From assembly GCA_965204705.1 (NCBI GenBank), contig OZ242006.1:930001-994000 (forward strand): a DNA stretch of 64,000 bases, read 5' to 3'. Source of the DNA: Bin5 sp965204705. Lineage in GTDB: Bacteria; Chloroflexota; Anaerolineae; Caldilineales; Caldilineaceae. Of this stretch, positions 1-7,658 are shown one piece after another (position 1 is the stretch's first letter; every line of letters starts with the position of its first letter). The translations under genes were made by a program, and so were the position numbers. The notes below the pieces were generated by a model. It saw nothing but the letters and a program-made list of their open reading frames with translations. It was not told the DNA's origin and made no database searches.

Positions 1-403
1 GGAACGGGCGCTTCTTGCTGCTCGCGCTCAACAGCACGATCGCCGGCATCACCAGCGGTATCAGCACCTGCGTCACATAACACAGCATCGCGATCAACCG
101 GTCGTCGCTGTCAGCCGCTATATCGACGGCCGCACTGTGCATGAACTCCCCCCGTCGCAGAGCGCTGGCCGCCTCGCCGGCCTGCGTGCGTGCCGAGTCC
201 GCAAACTGTTCCGCAGGGGATGGCTCAGGGCTCTCGTCATAGCCGGCTTCGGCGGGCCCGTCAGCGACGGGTGAGGGCGTCTCTTCTTCGCCGCTCGATT
301 CCGTGACGGATGCCGAATGAGTCGACTCCGAATTCCTCTCCTCAACTTCATCCGACCCCGATGAATCCACCGGGTACTCCTGCTCGTCTCTCTGGTTCTC
401 CAC
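1..403 (-). CDS. DUF4870-like membrane protein, 3' part cut by window edge
   Basis: Reading the minus strand from a GTG at 403 gives an open frame that runs off the left edge (about 134 residues visible). An in-frame TGA lies four codons upstream and a GGAG sits 8 bases before the GTG, so this start is the only good one. Residues 1-75 are acidic and Ser/Glu/Pro-rich, a likely disordered tail. From about residue 100 the chain becomes hydrophobic (DDRLIAMLCYVTQVLIPLV), the opening helix typical of DUF4870/Tic20-like small membrane proteins. The family function is unknown. It is divergent from fmt. Confidence 0.6.
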   Translation of the reverse strand, partial: MENQRDEQEYPVDSSGSDEVEERNSESTHSASVTESSGEEETPSPVADGPAEAGYDESPEPSPAEQFADSARTQAGEAASALRRGEFMHSAAVDIAADSDDRLIAMLCYVTQVLIPLVMPAIVLLSASSKKRPF

Positions 404-652
404 TGCTCTTCTCCGTCAACTACGTGTGACAGCAAATGTCCAATCAGTCTGCTCTTCTCTGCCGCCGGTCCCGCTGAACCCTCTCAACCATCTGCGACAT
501 CCAGACATCGAGGGAATCGACGATTTCTCTTACAGACGCTGCACCTTAACCCCTATCCATCAAGTAATCTCTTCACTGTCTGCATGCCGTCATAACTACT
601 CTACGCAGGTTACCATCGAAAGTTTCCAAGCGACCCCCGATATTGTGCTACA

Positions 653-1675
653 ATGGCCGCTATGATCGCTCAGCCGGTAGCGCCACAGACCTCAAGCCCG
701 GAAACGGTCCGTACTGTTTTCATGGGTACGCCCGATTTCGCCTTGCCCTCTCTCTCCACCTTACACGATCTGTCTGATCGAAATGGATGGCAGGTTGTCG
801 GAGTTGTCACACAGCCCGATAGACGCGCCGGCCGCGGCAAAATACTGGTCGCCGGCCCTGTCAAACAGTTCGCCCTGGAACAGTCGCTGCCCGTGTTGCA
901 GCCACAGAACTTCCGGCAGACCGTCGCACCGCCCACAGCAGAACAGCCTGACCCCCTCACATGGCTGCGCATCCTCGCGCCGGACCTGATCGTTGTCGCC
1001 GCATTTGGACAGATTCTGCCGCCGAGTGTGTTGGCGATCCCGACCTATGGCTGCCTGAACGTGCACGCAAGTCTCCTCCCCGCCTACCGTGGCGCATCCC
1101 CTATCACCGCAGCGCTTCTGGACGGGCTGACCGAGACAGGCGTAACCATAATGCTGATGGACGCCGGCATGGATACCGGGCCTGTACTCACCCAGGCTCG
1201 CCTGCCAGTCCTTGCAGACGATACCACCGACTCCCTCAGTCATCGGCTGGCCGCTCTCGGCGCAGAGCTGCTCGCCAAGACGATTCCCAGCTGGCTCACC
1301 GGAAATGTCGCCCCTGTCGCACAGGCCGACCTGCCCGGCGAGCCATCCGTCTGCCCGCTGGTCAAAAAACAGGACGGCCGGATCGACTGGACAATGCCGG
1401 CGGCGCACGTCGAACGCTTGATCCGCGCCTATACCCCTTGGCCAGCCGCCTTTACCACCTGGAAAGGGCAGAACTTCAAACTGTGGCAGGGCAGCGTCAT
1501 CCGCGGGCAGGCCGCTCCCGGCCTTGTGAGCGAAGTCAATAGTCTCGTCACCGTCGGGACCGGCGACGGTCTGCTGGCGTTGCACGAAGTCCAGCCCGCC
1601 GCAAAAAGGCGTATGGCTGCTGCCCAATTTCTCAACGGCGCCCCCGACTTCATCGGTTCCCGTCTGGGCAGTTAA
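653..1675 (+). CDS. fmt: Methionyl-tRNA formyltransferase
   Basis: This enzyme formylates the initiator Met-tRNA using 10-formyl-THF. The N-terminal formyltransferase domain opens with VFMGTPDFALPSL and carries the active-site block GCLNVHASLLPAYRGASPI near residues 124-142, which holds the catalytic Asn and His. A C-terminal tRNA-binding domain follows, and the 340-residue length is slightly above the usual 310-320 because of a 20-residue N-terminal extension. No ribosome-binding site precedes either ATG 653 or the in-frame ATG 662. A TACAAT at 649-654 would place the transcript start near 661, so 662 could be a leaderless start. tRNA-Pro follows 87 bases downstream. Confidence 0.93.
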   Translation: MAAMIAQPVAPQTSSPETVRTVFMGTPDFALPSLSTLHDLSDRNGWQVVGVVTQPDRRAGRGKILVAGPVKQFALEQSLPVLQPQNFRQTVAPPTAEQPDPLTWLRILAPDLIVVAAFGQILPPSVLAIPTYGCLNVHASLLPAYRGASPITAALLDGLTETGVTIMLMDAGMDTGPVLTQARLPVLADDTTDSLSHRLAALGAELLAKTIPSWLTGNVAPVAQADLPGEPSVCPLVKKQDGRIDWTMPAAHVERLIRAYTPWPAAFTTWKGQNFKLWQGSVIRGQAAPGLVSEVNSLVTVGTGDGLLALHEVQPAAKRRMAAAQFLNGAPDFIGSRLGS

Positions 1676-1722
1676 CCCGCCCAACGCCGCACCAAATGGC
1701 ATCGGGTATCCTGCTGTTCGAT

Positions 1723-1751
1723 TTGGCGGCTCTGACACAGCATGGTATACT
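1723..1751 (+). promoter_or_regulatory. Sigma-70 promoter of tRNA-Pro
   Basis: TTGGCG (1723-1728) and TATACT (1746-1751) are separated by 17 bases. The predicted start near 1758 is about 5 bases before the tRNA. Confidence 0.55.
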
Positions 1752-1762
1752 CCTGTCTGTGT

Positions 1763-1838
<76 letters not shown>

Positions 1839-1848
1839 TGAATCCAAG

Positions 1849-1897
1849 GGGAGGCGACGTCGATTCAGGACTACGAGCGATGTCGCCTCCCTTTTTT
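1849..1897 (+). terminator. Rho-independent terminator after tRNA-Pro
   Basis: GGGAGGCGAC (1849-1858) pairs with GTCGCCTCCC (1882-1891), followed by six T (1892-1897). It closes the tRNA-Pro transcript. Confidence 0.85.
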
Positions 1898-2310
1898 CGC
1901 TCCAACCCCTCAACCTGGTTTGAGTGGCATCGGACCAAAACTGCCGCCACGCCGGAACTGCCACCACTCACGCCGCATTGACATTGTCGGTCCGGCCCGC
2001 GTATCCTTACCTGGTCTCTGTGCCCTTCCTGAACCTGGCATCCCGGACAAGATACAGACGTTCAGCCGCAACAGAGAGTCGGAAGATAGCACGCCAACCG
2101 GAGGTTGGTCACCCTCGGGTAGAAAATCGGACAGGTGAACAAACACGATTCTCCATCTCTGGTCGTCCCCCCGTATGACCGACCGAACTGCACGCCGCAG
2201 TGGAATCGAGACCGTTCCACTTAACGCCTGCCTTTCCTTTGGTTCAGGCACGAATGGCGCAATTGACTTTCTTGCTCGCTAGCGCTCAATTGAATTAACT
2301 CTTTAGACCA
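1898..2310. other. Intergenic stretch without a supported gene
   Basis: No open frame here has protein-like composition or a ribosome site. CAATTGA near 2261 and TCAATTG near 2287 form a short inverted repeat just upstream of the LRR gene that could be regulatory, but this is weak. Confidence 0.4.
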
Positions 2311-4164
2311 ATGTTGAAGAGGAATCAGGTTAGGTTAGCCCTGACCGTGCTAGGCGCTTGGCTGATACTGGCAGCCGTAATGGCTGTCCGCCCCCATCTT
2401 TCTTCTCCCTCGGGCTCCGAAACTCTACAAGAGAACCCTCCGGCGATCAACGGACTGCGCGTCAGTAGCATTCTCCCCGGCGAACTGGAAATCTCGTGGG
2501 ATGCGCCTGCCGACGCGCCTCTCGACTATCGTCTGACCTGGGCTCGCGTCGGCGAGAACTTTCCCACACAGAACGACGAACCCGGAAACGCCTATCCAAC
2601 CTGCCCGTCCCACGTAATCACCGGTCTGGACCACGGCGAGCGATACCGGGTGCGAGTGCGCGCCCGCTACGAAAGTTCCAAAAGCGACTGGAGTGCCCCC
2701 GTTGAAGCGGTGGTCGCTTCCTCTACCACTGCTCCCACGGCGACTGCGATCACTCAGCCGGGTCCCCCCTTGGACCTGAACGCAGAAGTGACCCACGATA
2801 GCGTGACGCTGAGCTGGTCGGCGCCGCAGAGTGTCGCAGGTATCAGCGGCTATCAGATCCTGCGGCGTGATCAGGAACTGGATTCAGAGAACCGGTTTCA
2901 GCTCATTGAAGAGACCTCCGGCAGTTCGGCGACCAGCTATGTCGACAGCGCTGTCCTGCCCAACAGGCGCTACACCTATCGTGTCAGCGCACTGAACGAA
3001 AACCACCTGGGCCCGGAGTACGCTGAGGTTGAAGCCAACACACCTGGCGTACCGGCAGCATCTTCGGCGGCGCCCACGTCAATACCTTCCTCCGACGCCG
3101 CGCCAACCCCGTCACCGGCGCCCACCGCCACAACCGCACTCTCAGCCACTCAGGCGCCGTCGCAGAGCAACGCAATGCCGAGCCTCATTTCGGAAAGAGA
3201 TGCGCTGATCGCCGTCTACCATGCCACCGGCGGACCCGGCTGGGCCCGGAACACCAACTGGTTGACCGATGAGCCGCTTGGATCCTGGAGTGGCGTGACC
3301 ACCGACGTAAACGGCCGCGTGATCGAACTCGATCTCAACAGGAACGCGCTGAGCGGGACGATTCCGGCCGGAATGGGAACCCTCCAAAACCTGAAAATCC
3401 TGCGCATGTCTGGCAACAGTCTGGAGGGACCGATTCCACTTGGCATGAGCAATCTCGCCGCCCTCACTAATCTGGAATTGGACGACAACAACCTCGTTGG
3501 ACCGATCCCCTCTGAACTGAGCAAGCTCCGGAATCTGACATGGCTCGATCTGTCAGACAACGACCTCATCGGCCCGCTCCCCACCGAGCTCAGCAAGCTC
3601 ACCGCTCTGACTGTGGTCGCTCTGTCAGACAACGGCCTGACCGGCGCCTTCCCATGGTGGTTGCGCGAACTTGATGACCTGCTGATTCTTCACCTTTCCG
3701 GCAACCACTTCACCGGCTGTATGCCGGCAGACCTGCTCAACATAATGATCGAGGACCTCAGCAACACCCGTCTGCCCACCTGCAGAGAGGCGCTGACCAC
3801 ATTCTACTTTGCCACCGGTGGCTCCCACTGGCAGCGCAACGACAACTGGCGGGACGCCGACACCTCCCTCGCCCAATGGTTCGGCGTCACGACCGACGAC
3901 GCCGGACGGGTTACGGCAATCGACCTTTCCGGCAATGGTCTTGTAGGCGCCCTCCCGGCACGCATAGGCACCCTCACCCATCTCGAAACACTTGATCTCT
4001 CCGGCAATGAGCTTGTCGGGTCGATTCCACCCGAAATGGGAAATCTGGCTAACCTGTCGACCCTGTATCTCGGGCGTAATAGGTTCACGGGATGCATTCC
4101 TGCCAACCTTCGACTAATCGAGAACAATGACATGGATAGCCTTGGCCTGGATTTCTGCCGATAA
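2311..4164 (+). CDS. Secreted fibronectin III and leucine-rich repeat protein
   Basis: The 617-residue product starts with a basic segment and a hydrophobic helix (about residues 8-27), a signal peptide or membrane anchor. Two fibronectin type III domains follow (about 45-130 and 150-245), then a Ser/Thr/Pro/Ala linker (about 245-290), then plant-type LRRs with the LxGxIP pattern. The LRR region is split in two, each half opening with a capping block of the type LxxxYxATGGxxWxxNxNW (about 295 and 490). Such secreted LRR/FN3 proteins are counted among eukaryote-like proteins of symbionts, where they are thought to mediate host contact. That role is inferred here. No ribosome site is obvious before the ATG. 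Confidence 0.85.
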   Translation: MLKRNQVRLALTVLGAWLILAAVMAVRPHLSSPSGSETLQENPPAINGLRVSSILPGELEISWDAPADAPLDYRLTWARVGENFPTQNDEPGNAYPTCPSHVITGLDHGERYRVRVRARYESSKSDWSAPVEAVVASSTTAPTATAITQPGPPLDLNAEVTHDSVTLSWSAPQSVAGISGYQILRRDQELDSENRFQLIEETSGSSATSYVDSAVLPNRRYTYRVSALNENHLGPEYAEVEANTPGVPAASSAAPTSIPSSDAAPTPSPAPTATTALSATQAPSQSNAMPSLISERDALIAVYHATGGPGWARNTNWLTDEPLGSWSGVTTDVNGRVIELDLNRNALSGTIPAGMGTLQNLKILRMSGNSLEGPIPLGMSNLAALTNLELDDNNLVGPIPSELSKLRNLTWLDLSDNDLIGPLPTELSKLTALTVVALSDNGLTGAFPWWLRELDDLLILHLSGNHFTGCMPADLLNIMIEDLSNTRLPTCREALTTFYFATGGSHWQRNDNWRDADTSLAQWFGVTTDDAGRVTAIDLSGNGLVGALPARIGTLTHLETLDLSGNELVGSIPPEMGNLANLSTLYLGRNRFTGCIPANLRLIENNDMDSLGLDFCR

Positions 4165-4260
4165 GCCCCCCAACATTCCGTCACAACTCAACCCCTTTCA
4201 ATTCCCCATCCCCCTGGGGCGACCTCATCCAACTCTCCCGCCACTCATCACTGACCACCG

Positions 4261-4330
4261 ACCACTGCAGTTCTGTGCGGTCGGGCCTTCGGCCCTCCCT
4301 TGTGCGGGGGGATTCCCCCCGTAACGCCCC
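4261..4330. repeat. Dispersed repeat B, 5' part
   Basis: ACCACTGCAGTTCTG, a GGGCCTTCGGCCC hairpin, then a C/G-rich block. The same order recurs at 39786-39903, with a related copy at 4421-4510. It is non-coding. Confidence 0.75.
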
Positions 4331-4420
4331 CTTGGCTCGCCACCTTGTTCATTCTTCCCCGGCAACATGTCTAGCCAACTGTGTCCCCACCCCACCAATT
4401 GCTTTCTCCAGCCACTGACC

Positions 4421-4510
4421 ACCGCAGTTCTGTGCGGAGGAACTCCCCCCGCAACGCCCCCCATCGTATGCCCGACCGTCGTGGACAATTGGAACGGATG
4501 AGACAGCGAC
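4421..4510. repeat. Dispersed repeat B, internally deleted copy
   Basis: This copy matches 39786-39903 at both ends (CCGCAGTTCTG and GGACAATTGGAACGG) but lacks the central TTCGGCCC hairpin. Confidence 0.75.
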
Positions 4511-4537
4511 CGGTGCTCGAACCCCCGTACCGCTCTC

Positions 4538-4605
4538 GTAGGGGCACCCCTTGTGGGTGCCCTTTGTGGCACATTATGGCGACCAGATTTAGATGCGATT
4601 GCCCT
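4538..4605. repeat. Partial copy of dispersed repeat A
   Basis: A GGGCACCC/GGGTGCCC hairpin followed by TTTAGATGCGATTG, matching the right-hand part of the 230-bp repeats at 21904-22133 and 23837-24066. The IS1595-type transposon starts a few bases further on. Confidence 0.8.
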
Positions 4606-4611
4606 GATGCA

Positions 4612-4635
4612 GGGAGCTACTAACTTAACTGCACA
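4612..4635 (+). repeat. Left terminal inverted repeat of the transposon
   Basis: 24 bases pairing with 7587-7610, with mismatches at three positions. It is preceded by the TGATGCA target repeat. Confidence 0.82.
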
Positions 4636-4776
4636 GCGATGCGAGGTTGTGTTCAGGCGAAACGTAGCGGTTTAGCTTGTGGGTTTCTTTCTCGTATCAT
4701 TCGTAATGAATTCATTGATGTAGGGTATCAATGTAAGTGTTGACGATATATCATACCTATGCTATGATCTGAACAA

Positions 4777-4898
4777 CGCAGTGTGAATCGGGTTCGATGT
4801 GGCAGGAGGGATTCGAACCCTCAGATGACATCCGCTCCCAACGGACCGCCTTTACCAATTTAGCCACTGCCACATATGTAAACCCGATACACACTGCG
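4777..4898. repeat. Inverted repeat enclosing a tRNA gene
   Basis: Arms 4777-4794 and 4881-4898 are 18 bases each with a single mismatch. They close around the tRNA at 4798-4873 and nearly continue its acceptor stem, so the transcript would fold as a long stem capped by a cloverleaf. Confidence 0.85.
4798..4873 (-). tRNA. tRNA-Pro (GGG)-like, atypical
   Basis: The minus strand folds as acceptor GTGGCAG/CTGCCAC, a D arm, anticodon stem GTCCG/CGGAT with loop TTGGGAG (anticodon GGG), a 7-base variable loop, T arm GAGGG/CCCTC with TTCGAAT, and discriminator A. G1-C72 instead of C1-G72, and A37 instead of G37, are unusual for bacterial tRNA-Pro. This argues for a foreign or element-borne gene; charging is uncertain. 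The chromosomal tRNA-Pro with the same anticodon is at 1763. Confidence 0.75.
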
Positions 4899-5131
4899 CC
4901 TTCCCCATTGTAATCGAAAAAGTCAAATTATGGAAGCTGTATAATAAATGAGTACATGACTCTCTTAATGGGGTAGCCAACGCTTCTGGCGACGAAAAAA
5001 GCGAAAGCGCATCGGTTTGACAAGTTCGAGCATCTGTGCTATCATGCCTGCCACGCTGACGAACCGAGTTCTTTGCAACAGAACCGACCAGCGCAGACAA
5101 TAAAATAACTTAGAGCGTATTTGCGTCCAAA

Positions 5132-5167
5132 GCCTTCCTGCAATAGTGCAGGCGGGCTTTTTCTTTT
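5132..5167 (+). terminator. Terminator-like hairpin upstream of the transposase
   Basis: GCC..CCTGCA (5132-5142) pairs with TGCAGG..GGC (5147-5157) around ATAG, followed by TTTTTCTTTTT. It ends 26 bases before the transposase ATG, so it could shield the transposase from outside transcription. Confidence 0.7.
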
Positions 5168-5192
5168 TATGGTAACTTAGAGGAGGCTTACC

Positions 5193-6125
5193 ATGACTAA
5201 GGGCTATGAGGGGACGATAAGCGTATTCGAGTTTTTCGAGATGATTCCTGACGAGGAGGCAGCCATTGAATACCTGGAAAATATTCGATGGGAAGATGGC
5301 GTGTGCTGCCCGCGTTGCGAATCCAAGTACACGACGCGATTGAAGGCGAAACCTTATCACCTGTGTCGATTATGTAGGCGCAAGTTCACGGTACGCACGG
5401 ACTCTATCTTTGAAAGGTCGCATATACCACTGAACAAGTGGCTCTACGCCATGTACATGCTAGAGACTGCCCGCAAGGGGATCAGCAGTTTACAGTTAGC
5501 GAAAGAGTTGGGCATCTCGCAAAAGTCCTGCTGGTTCATGCTGCACCGCTTACGGGAGGCGTGTGAAGTGGAAGCGATTCGTCTGCAAGGAGAGATCGAA
5601 GTAGACGAGACGTTTGTTGGGGGTAGTTTGCAGAGGATGCAGTATGGCAAGAAAGTAGAGAAGGGCATCACGCATTGGAAAGATAACAAGACGACGGTGG
5701 TAGGTATGAGGCAGCGCGACAATGGCAGGGTTGTTGCTTACCCTGTGGATGAAGAGTCAGTCAATTTGTCGGGCGAGGTATTGCGCAACGTGGAGAGAGG
5801 GTCGTCGGTGTATACCGATACCAACAACGACTATCATGCCCTAAACAAATGGTACAAGCATGAATCGGTTGTTCATTCTCGCAGCAACTGGAGAGATGGC
5901 GACGCATACACAAACGGGATCGAAAGCGTTTGGGCTGTCATCAAGAGAGGGTACAAAGGGGTATATCATTGGTGGAGCGAAAAACATATGGAACGCTACA
6001 TCAACGAATTCGTCTTTCGATTGAACGAGGGTAACGTTCGCCACCATACGCTCCGACGCCTGGAGCAATTGATACGTAACTCTTTCGGTAAGCGTCTCAC
6101 TTGGGAACAATTGGTGGCGGATTAA
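5193..6125 (+). CDS. IS1595-family transposase
   Basis: This 310-residue DDE-type transposase drives the element at 4612-7610. The N-terminal zinc ribbon uses CPRC and CRLC (about residues 39-62). The helical region follows, then the catalytic domain with EVDETFVGG (about 130-138), YTDTNNDY (about 209-216) and the late NGIESVWAVIKRG block (about 239-251), which is characteristic of the IS1595/ISXO2 group. Length and motifs look intact. The AGAGGAGG site 7 bases before the ATG supports the start. Codon use is more A/T-rich than the chromosomal genes, consistent with recent acquisition. Confidence 0.93.
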   Translation: MTKGYEGTISVFEFFEMIPDEEAAIEYLENIRWEDGVCCPRCESKYTTRLKAKPYHLCRLCRRKFTVRTDSIFERSHIPLNKWLYAMYMLETARKGISSLQLAKELGISQKSCWFMLHRLREACEVEAIRLQGEIEVDETFVGGSLQRMQYGKKVEKGITHWKDNKTTVVGMRQRDNGRVVAYPVDEESVNLSGEVLRNVERGSSVYTDTNNDYHALNKWYKHESVVHSRSNWRDGDAYTNGIESVWAVIKRGYKGVYHWWSEKHMERYINEFVFRLNEGNVRHHTLRRLEQLIRNSFGKRLTWEQLVAD

Positions 6126-6192
6126 GAATTGCCAAATTCTGCGAAATAATATATCATATGATACAGGTTTTGTGCAGAGAGGAGATTCACCG

Positions 6193-6336
6193 ATGGCGAA
6201 GAAGAAGCGGTCTCAATCGTCGAAAGTGGACAAGGAAGCGCTGGACCGTATAACGAAACGAGTGTTCAAGTATAGACCGAGTAAACAGAAGGAGAAGGCA
6301 CAGCAGGAGGAGGACAAAAAGCCACCGTCGAAATAA
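6193..6336 (+). CDS. 47-residue basic passenger protein
   Basis: A short reading frame (MAKKKRSQSSK...) follows the transposase by 67 bases, with AGAGAGGAG 9 bases before the ATG. About a third of the residues are Lys/Arg, with acidic and Gln residues in the second half; it is likely helical or nucleic-acid binding. A terminator hairpin overlaps its last codons (6316-6348), which supports an mRNA ending here. I do not recognise a family. TTGCCA-N17-TATCAT at 6129-6157 is a possible promoter of its own. Confidence 0.6.
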   Translation: MAKKKRSQSSKVDKEALDRITKRVFKYRPSKQKEKAQQEEDKKPPSK

Positions 6337-6348
6337 CGGTGGCTTTTT
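6316..6348 (+). terminator. Bidirectional terminator overlapping the 47-residue gene
   Basis: AAAAAGCCACCGT pairs with ACGGTGGCTTTTT around CGAAATA; the stop codon sits in the loop. A-tract and T-tract on either side allow termination from both directions. Confidence 0.85.
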
Positions 6349-6377
6349 GATTTCGCTGAAGAAGAGTGCTACATTGT

Positions 6378-6500
6378 AGCCACCACAGCGTTTCACGCCC
6401 CTTAGGGGGCACAAACTGAACTATACCGTGTGCAGATGAGCGGGCGCATTGCGCCCCCTTGTCGGTCGTGTAGTTCAGAGAATGAAACGCTGTGGTGGCT
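6378..6500. repeat. Nested inverted-repeat (MITE-like or RNA) structure
   Basis: Perfect 18-base arms at 6378-6395 and 6483-6500 enclose a second pair (CTGAACTATAC near 6416 with GTGTAGTTCAG near 6469, one mismatch) and an inner GGGCG/CGCCC hairpin. The three stems stack into one long structure. It ends 36 bases before the TM-helix gene at 6537. Confidence 0.75.
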
Positions 6501-6536
6501 TCCATTCGTCTGTTCACGCCACAAGGGGGCACCACT

Positions 6537-6794
6537 ATGGATGCGATAGGTCCTGTTTTTGTTATTGTGGTGATTATTGGCATCGTGCTTCTTATGAAGG
6601 CCCATGAAGGATGGAGAGAATCAGAGAGTCGAGAGCATTTGGAACGACTACGCAAGAAGGGGGAAAGCCCGACATACATCGCTGAATATTTGAACCAAAA
6701 AGGCTACAAAAGTAAAGACGGGAAACCCTTTACCGACAAAGATGTTATTGCGGAATTTGCCAAGATTGATATAGAAGAAGAAATGAAGGGGTAA
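6537..6794 (+). CDS. Single-TM protein with recombinase-like helical domain
   Basis: Of 85 residues, 5-22 form one membrane helix and 30-70 an amphipathic region reading LERLRKKG..PTYIAEYLNQKGY..KDGKPFTDKDV. This IA-x2-LN-x2-GY-x4-G-x2-F-T pattern resembles the helical Recombinase segment of large serine integrases (PF07508), here tied to the membrane. The start is chosen at 6537 because AGGGGGC lies just upstream and because the paralogue at 14960 also begins MD-x-I-x-P. It is a passenger of the transposon. Function is unknown; a membrane-anchored DNA-binding role is a guess. Confidence 0.65.
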   Translation: MDAIGPVFVIVVIIGIVLLMKAHEGWRESESREHLERLRKKGESPTYIAEYLNQKGYKSKDGKPFTDKDVIAEFAKIDIEEEMKG

Positions 6795-6969
6795 ATTGAA
6801 GAGAAGAATATGTGACCACCCCCTACCTGGGAGCGAACCGTACCCGGTGCCTAGGTGCTGCGAAAATGGACAAGGTGAGGAGAACGCGGTAGAGTGAGGT
6901 TAGGAGCGCATAGGGACGGTAACGCCTGGACGCGTTGCTTTTGTATGGAGCGTGGAAAGGTAGTCTGCT

Positions 6970-7194
6970 ATGAAAATCCTTAAATGGATTTTTATGCGTT
7001 CAGGGGCAGTTTCCGCCTTAATAGCTCATGGCGTTCCCAGCGCCATGGGTGCGGGCTGCCCCGCCCTCACTTTACCACAACAAAAATATTATAGCATTGT
7101 TTATCGGAAGTGGCAAGAAATGGGAAAAAGAAACGTGGTAAAACTTACAGATAGTGATCCAAAGAAAACCACTAGCATGTATCTCACAAAATGA
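6970..7194 (+). CDS. Small ORF in transposon, uncertain
   Basis: A 74-residue frame with GGAAAGG 9 bases before the ATG. It overlaps the next gene by 4 bases (ATGA), the usual sign of coupled translation. Residues 5-30 are weakly hydrophobic and the second half is basic. No family is recognised and composition is not strongly protein-like, so it may be a leader ORF or chance. Confidence 0.35.
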   Translation: MKILKWIFMRSGAVSALIAHGVPSAMGAGCPALTLPQQKYYSIVYRKWQEMGKRNVVKLTDSDPKKTTSMYLTK

Positions 7195-7493
7195 CGATAA
7201 CTCTAACTGACGCATTTCTCATCTGTACGGTTTGCGGAATAATCTCAGGCGTCCTAGTCATTACTTTGTTTCAATACTATGGGGGGCCAACCAGCCAAGC
7301 AAAGAAGAACTTCCTTTCTGCGGTGAGCTATCTCATTATCTCGGGGTTTCTGGTTTGGTGGTCTTCAGGATGGTGGGATGGTGTCTTTTCTATTTTGGTA
7401 GCAATGGTTTTACTCTTAGCAGGTGGGGGGTTATTGGCTTATTCTGCTGAACAACAATCGAAAAAGAAGGGTGAAGAGGTAGATAGACAATAA
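7191..7493 (+). CDS. Small membrane protein, transposon passenger
   Basis: A 100-residue hydrophobic protein with probably three membrane helices (about residues 6-27, 43-58 and 63-83) and a charged C-terminal tail (KKKGEEVDRQ). The ATGA overlap with the preceding frame suggests coupling. A terminator follows 51 bases later, just inside the right transposon end. No family is recognised. The low G+C and aromatic-rich content set it apart from the chromosomal genes. Confidence 0.55.
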   Translation: MTITLTDAFLICTVCGIISGVLVITLFQYYGGPTSQAKKNFLSAVSYLIISGFLVWWSSGWWDGVFSILVAMVLLLAGGGLLAYSAEQQSKKKGEEVDRQ

Positions 7494-7543
7494 TGTTGAT
7501 GACCGTTTGAATAGCTTTATTTGTCAACTCATCTTCAAAGCTT

Positions 7544-7573
7544 AAACTGCGCCCGAAATGGGCGCAGTTTTTT
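7544..7573 (+). terminator. Terminator inside the right transposon end
   Basis: AAACTGCGCCC (7544-7554) pairs with GGGCGCAGTTT, loop GAAAT, followed by a T run. It ends transcription of the passenger genes before the right inverted repeat. Confidence 0.88.
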
Positions 7574-7586
7574 GCTCAAAAATTCG

Positions 7587-7610
7587 TGTGCAGTCAAGTT
7601 AGTAAGTCCC
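7587..7610 (-). repeat. Right terminal inverted repeat of the transposon
   Basis: Inverted copy of 4612-4635 (21 of 24 bases). TGATGCA follows directly. Confidence 0.82.
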
Positions 7611-7623
7611 TGATGCACCCAAT

Positions 7624-7652
7624 TTGACAGACTTTCCGATTTGATTTATAAT
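7624..7652 (+). promoter_or_regulatory. Perfect consensus sigma-70 promoter
   Basis: TTGACA (7624-7629), 17 bases, TATAAT (7647-7652): an exact consensus promoter, 14 bases outside the transposon. The predicted start is near 7659. It would drive the structured transcript at 7659-7805. Confidence 0.8.
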
Positions 7653-7658
7653 TAAGGA

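Larger units (their letters stand above)
4612..7610 (+). mobile_element. IS1595-family transposon with passenger genes
   Basis: The left end (from 4612, GGGAGCTACTAACTT...) and the right end (to 7610, read on the minus strand as GGGACTTACTAACTT...) are inverted repeats with 21 matches in 24 bases. The direct repeat TGATGCA flanks both sides (4605-4611 and 7611-7617), as expected of a target duplication; the IS1595 family normally makes 8 bp. Inside are a tRNA within an inverted repeat, the transposase, a 47-residue basic protein, a structured inverted repeat, a TM-helix protein, two small ORFs and an outward terminator. At 3.0 kb it is far longer than a plain IS1595 element (about 1 kb). The ends look intact and the transposase is full length, so it may be recent. 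Confidence 0.85.
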
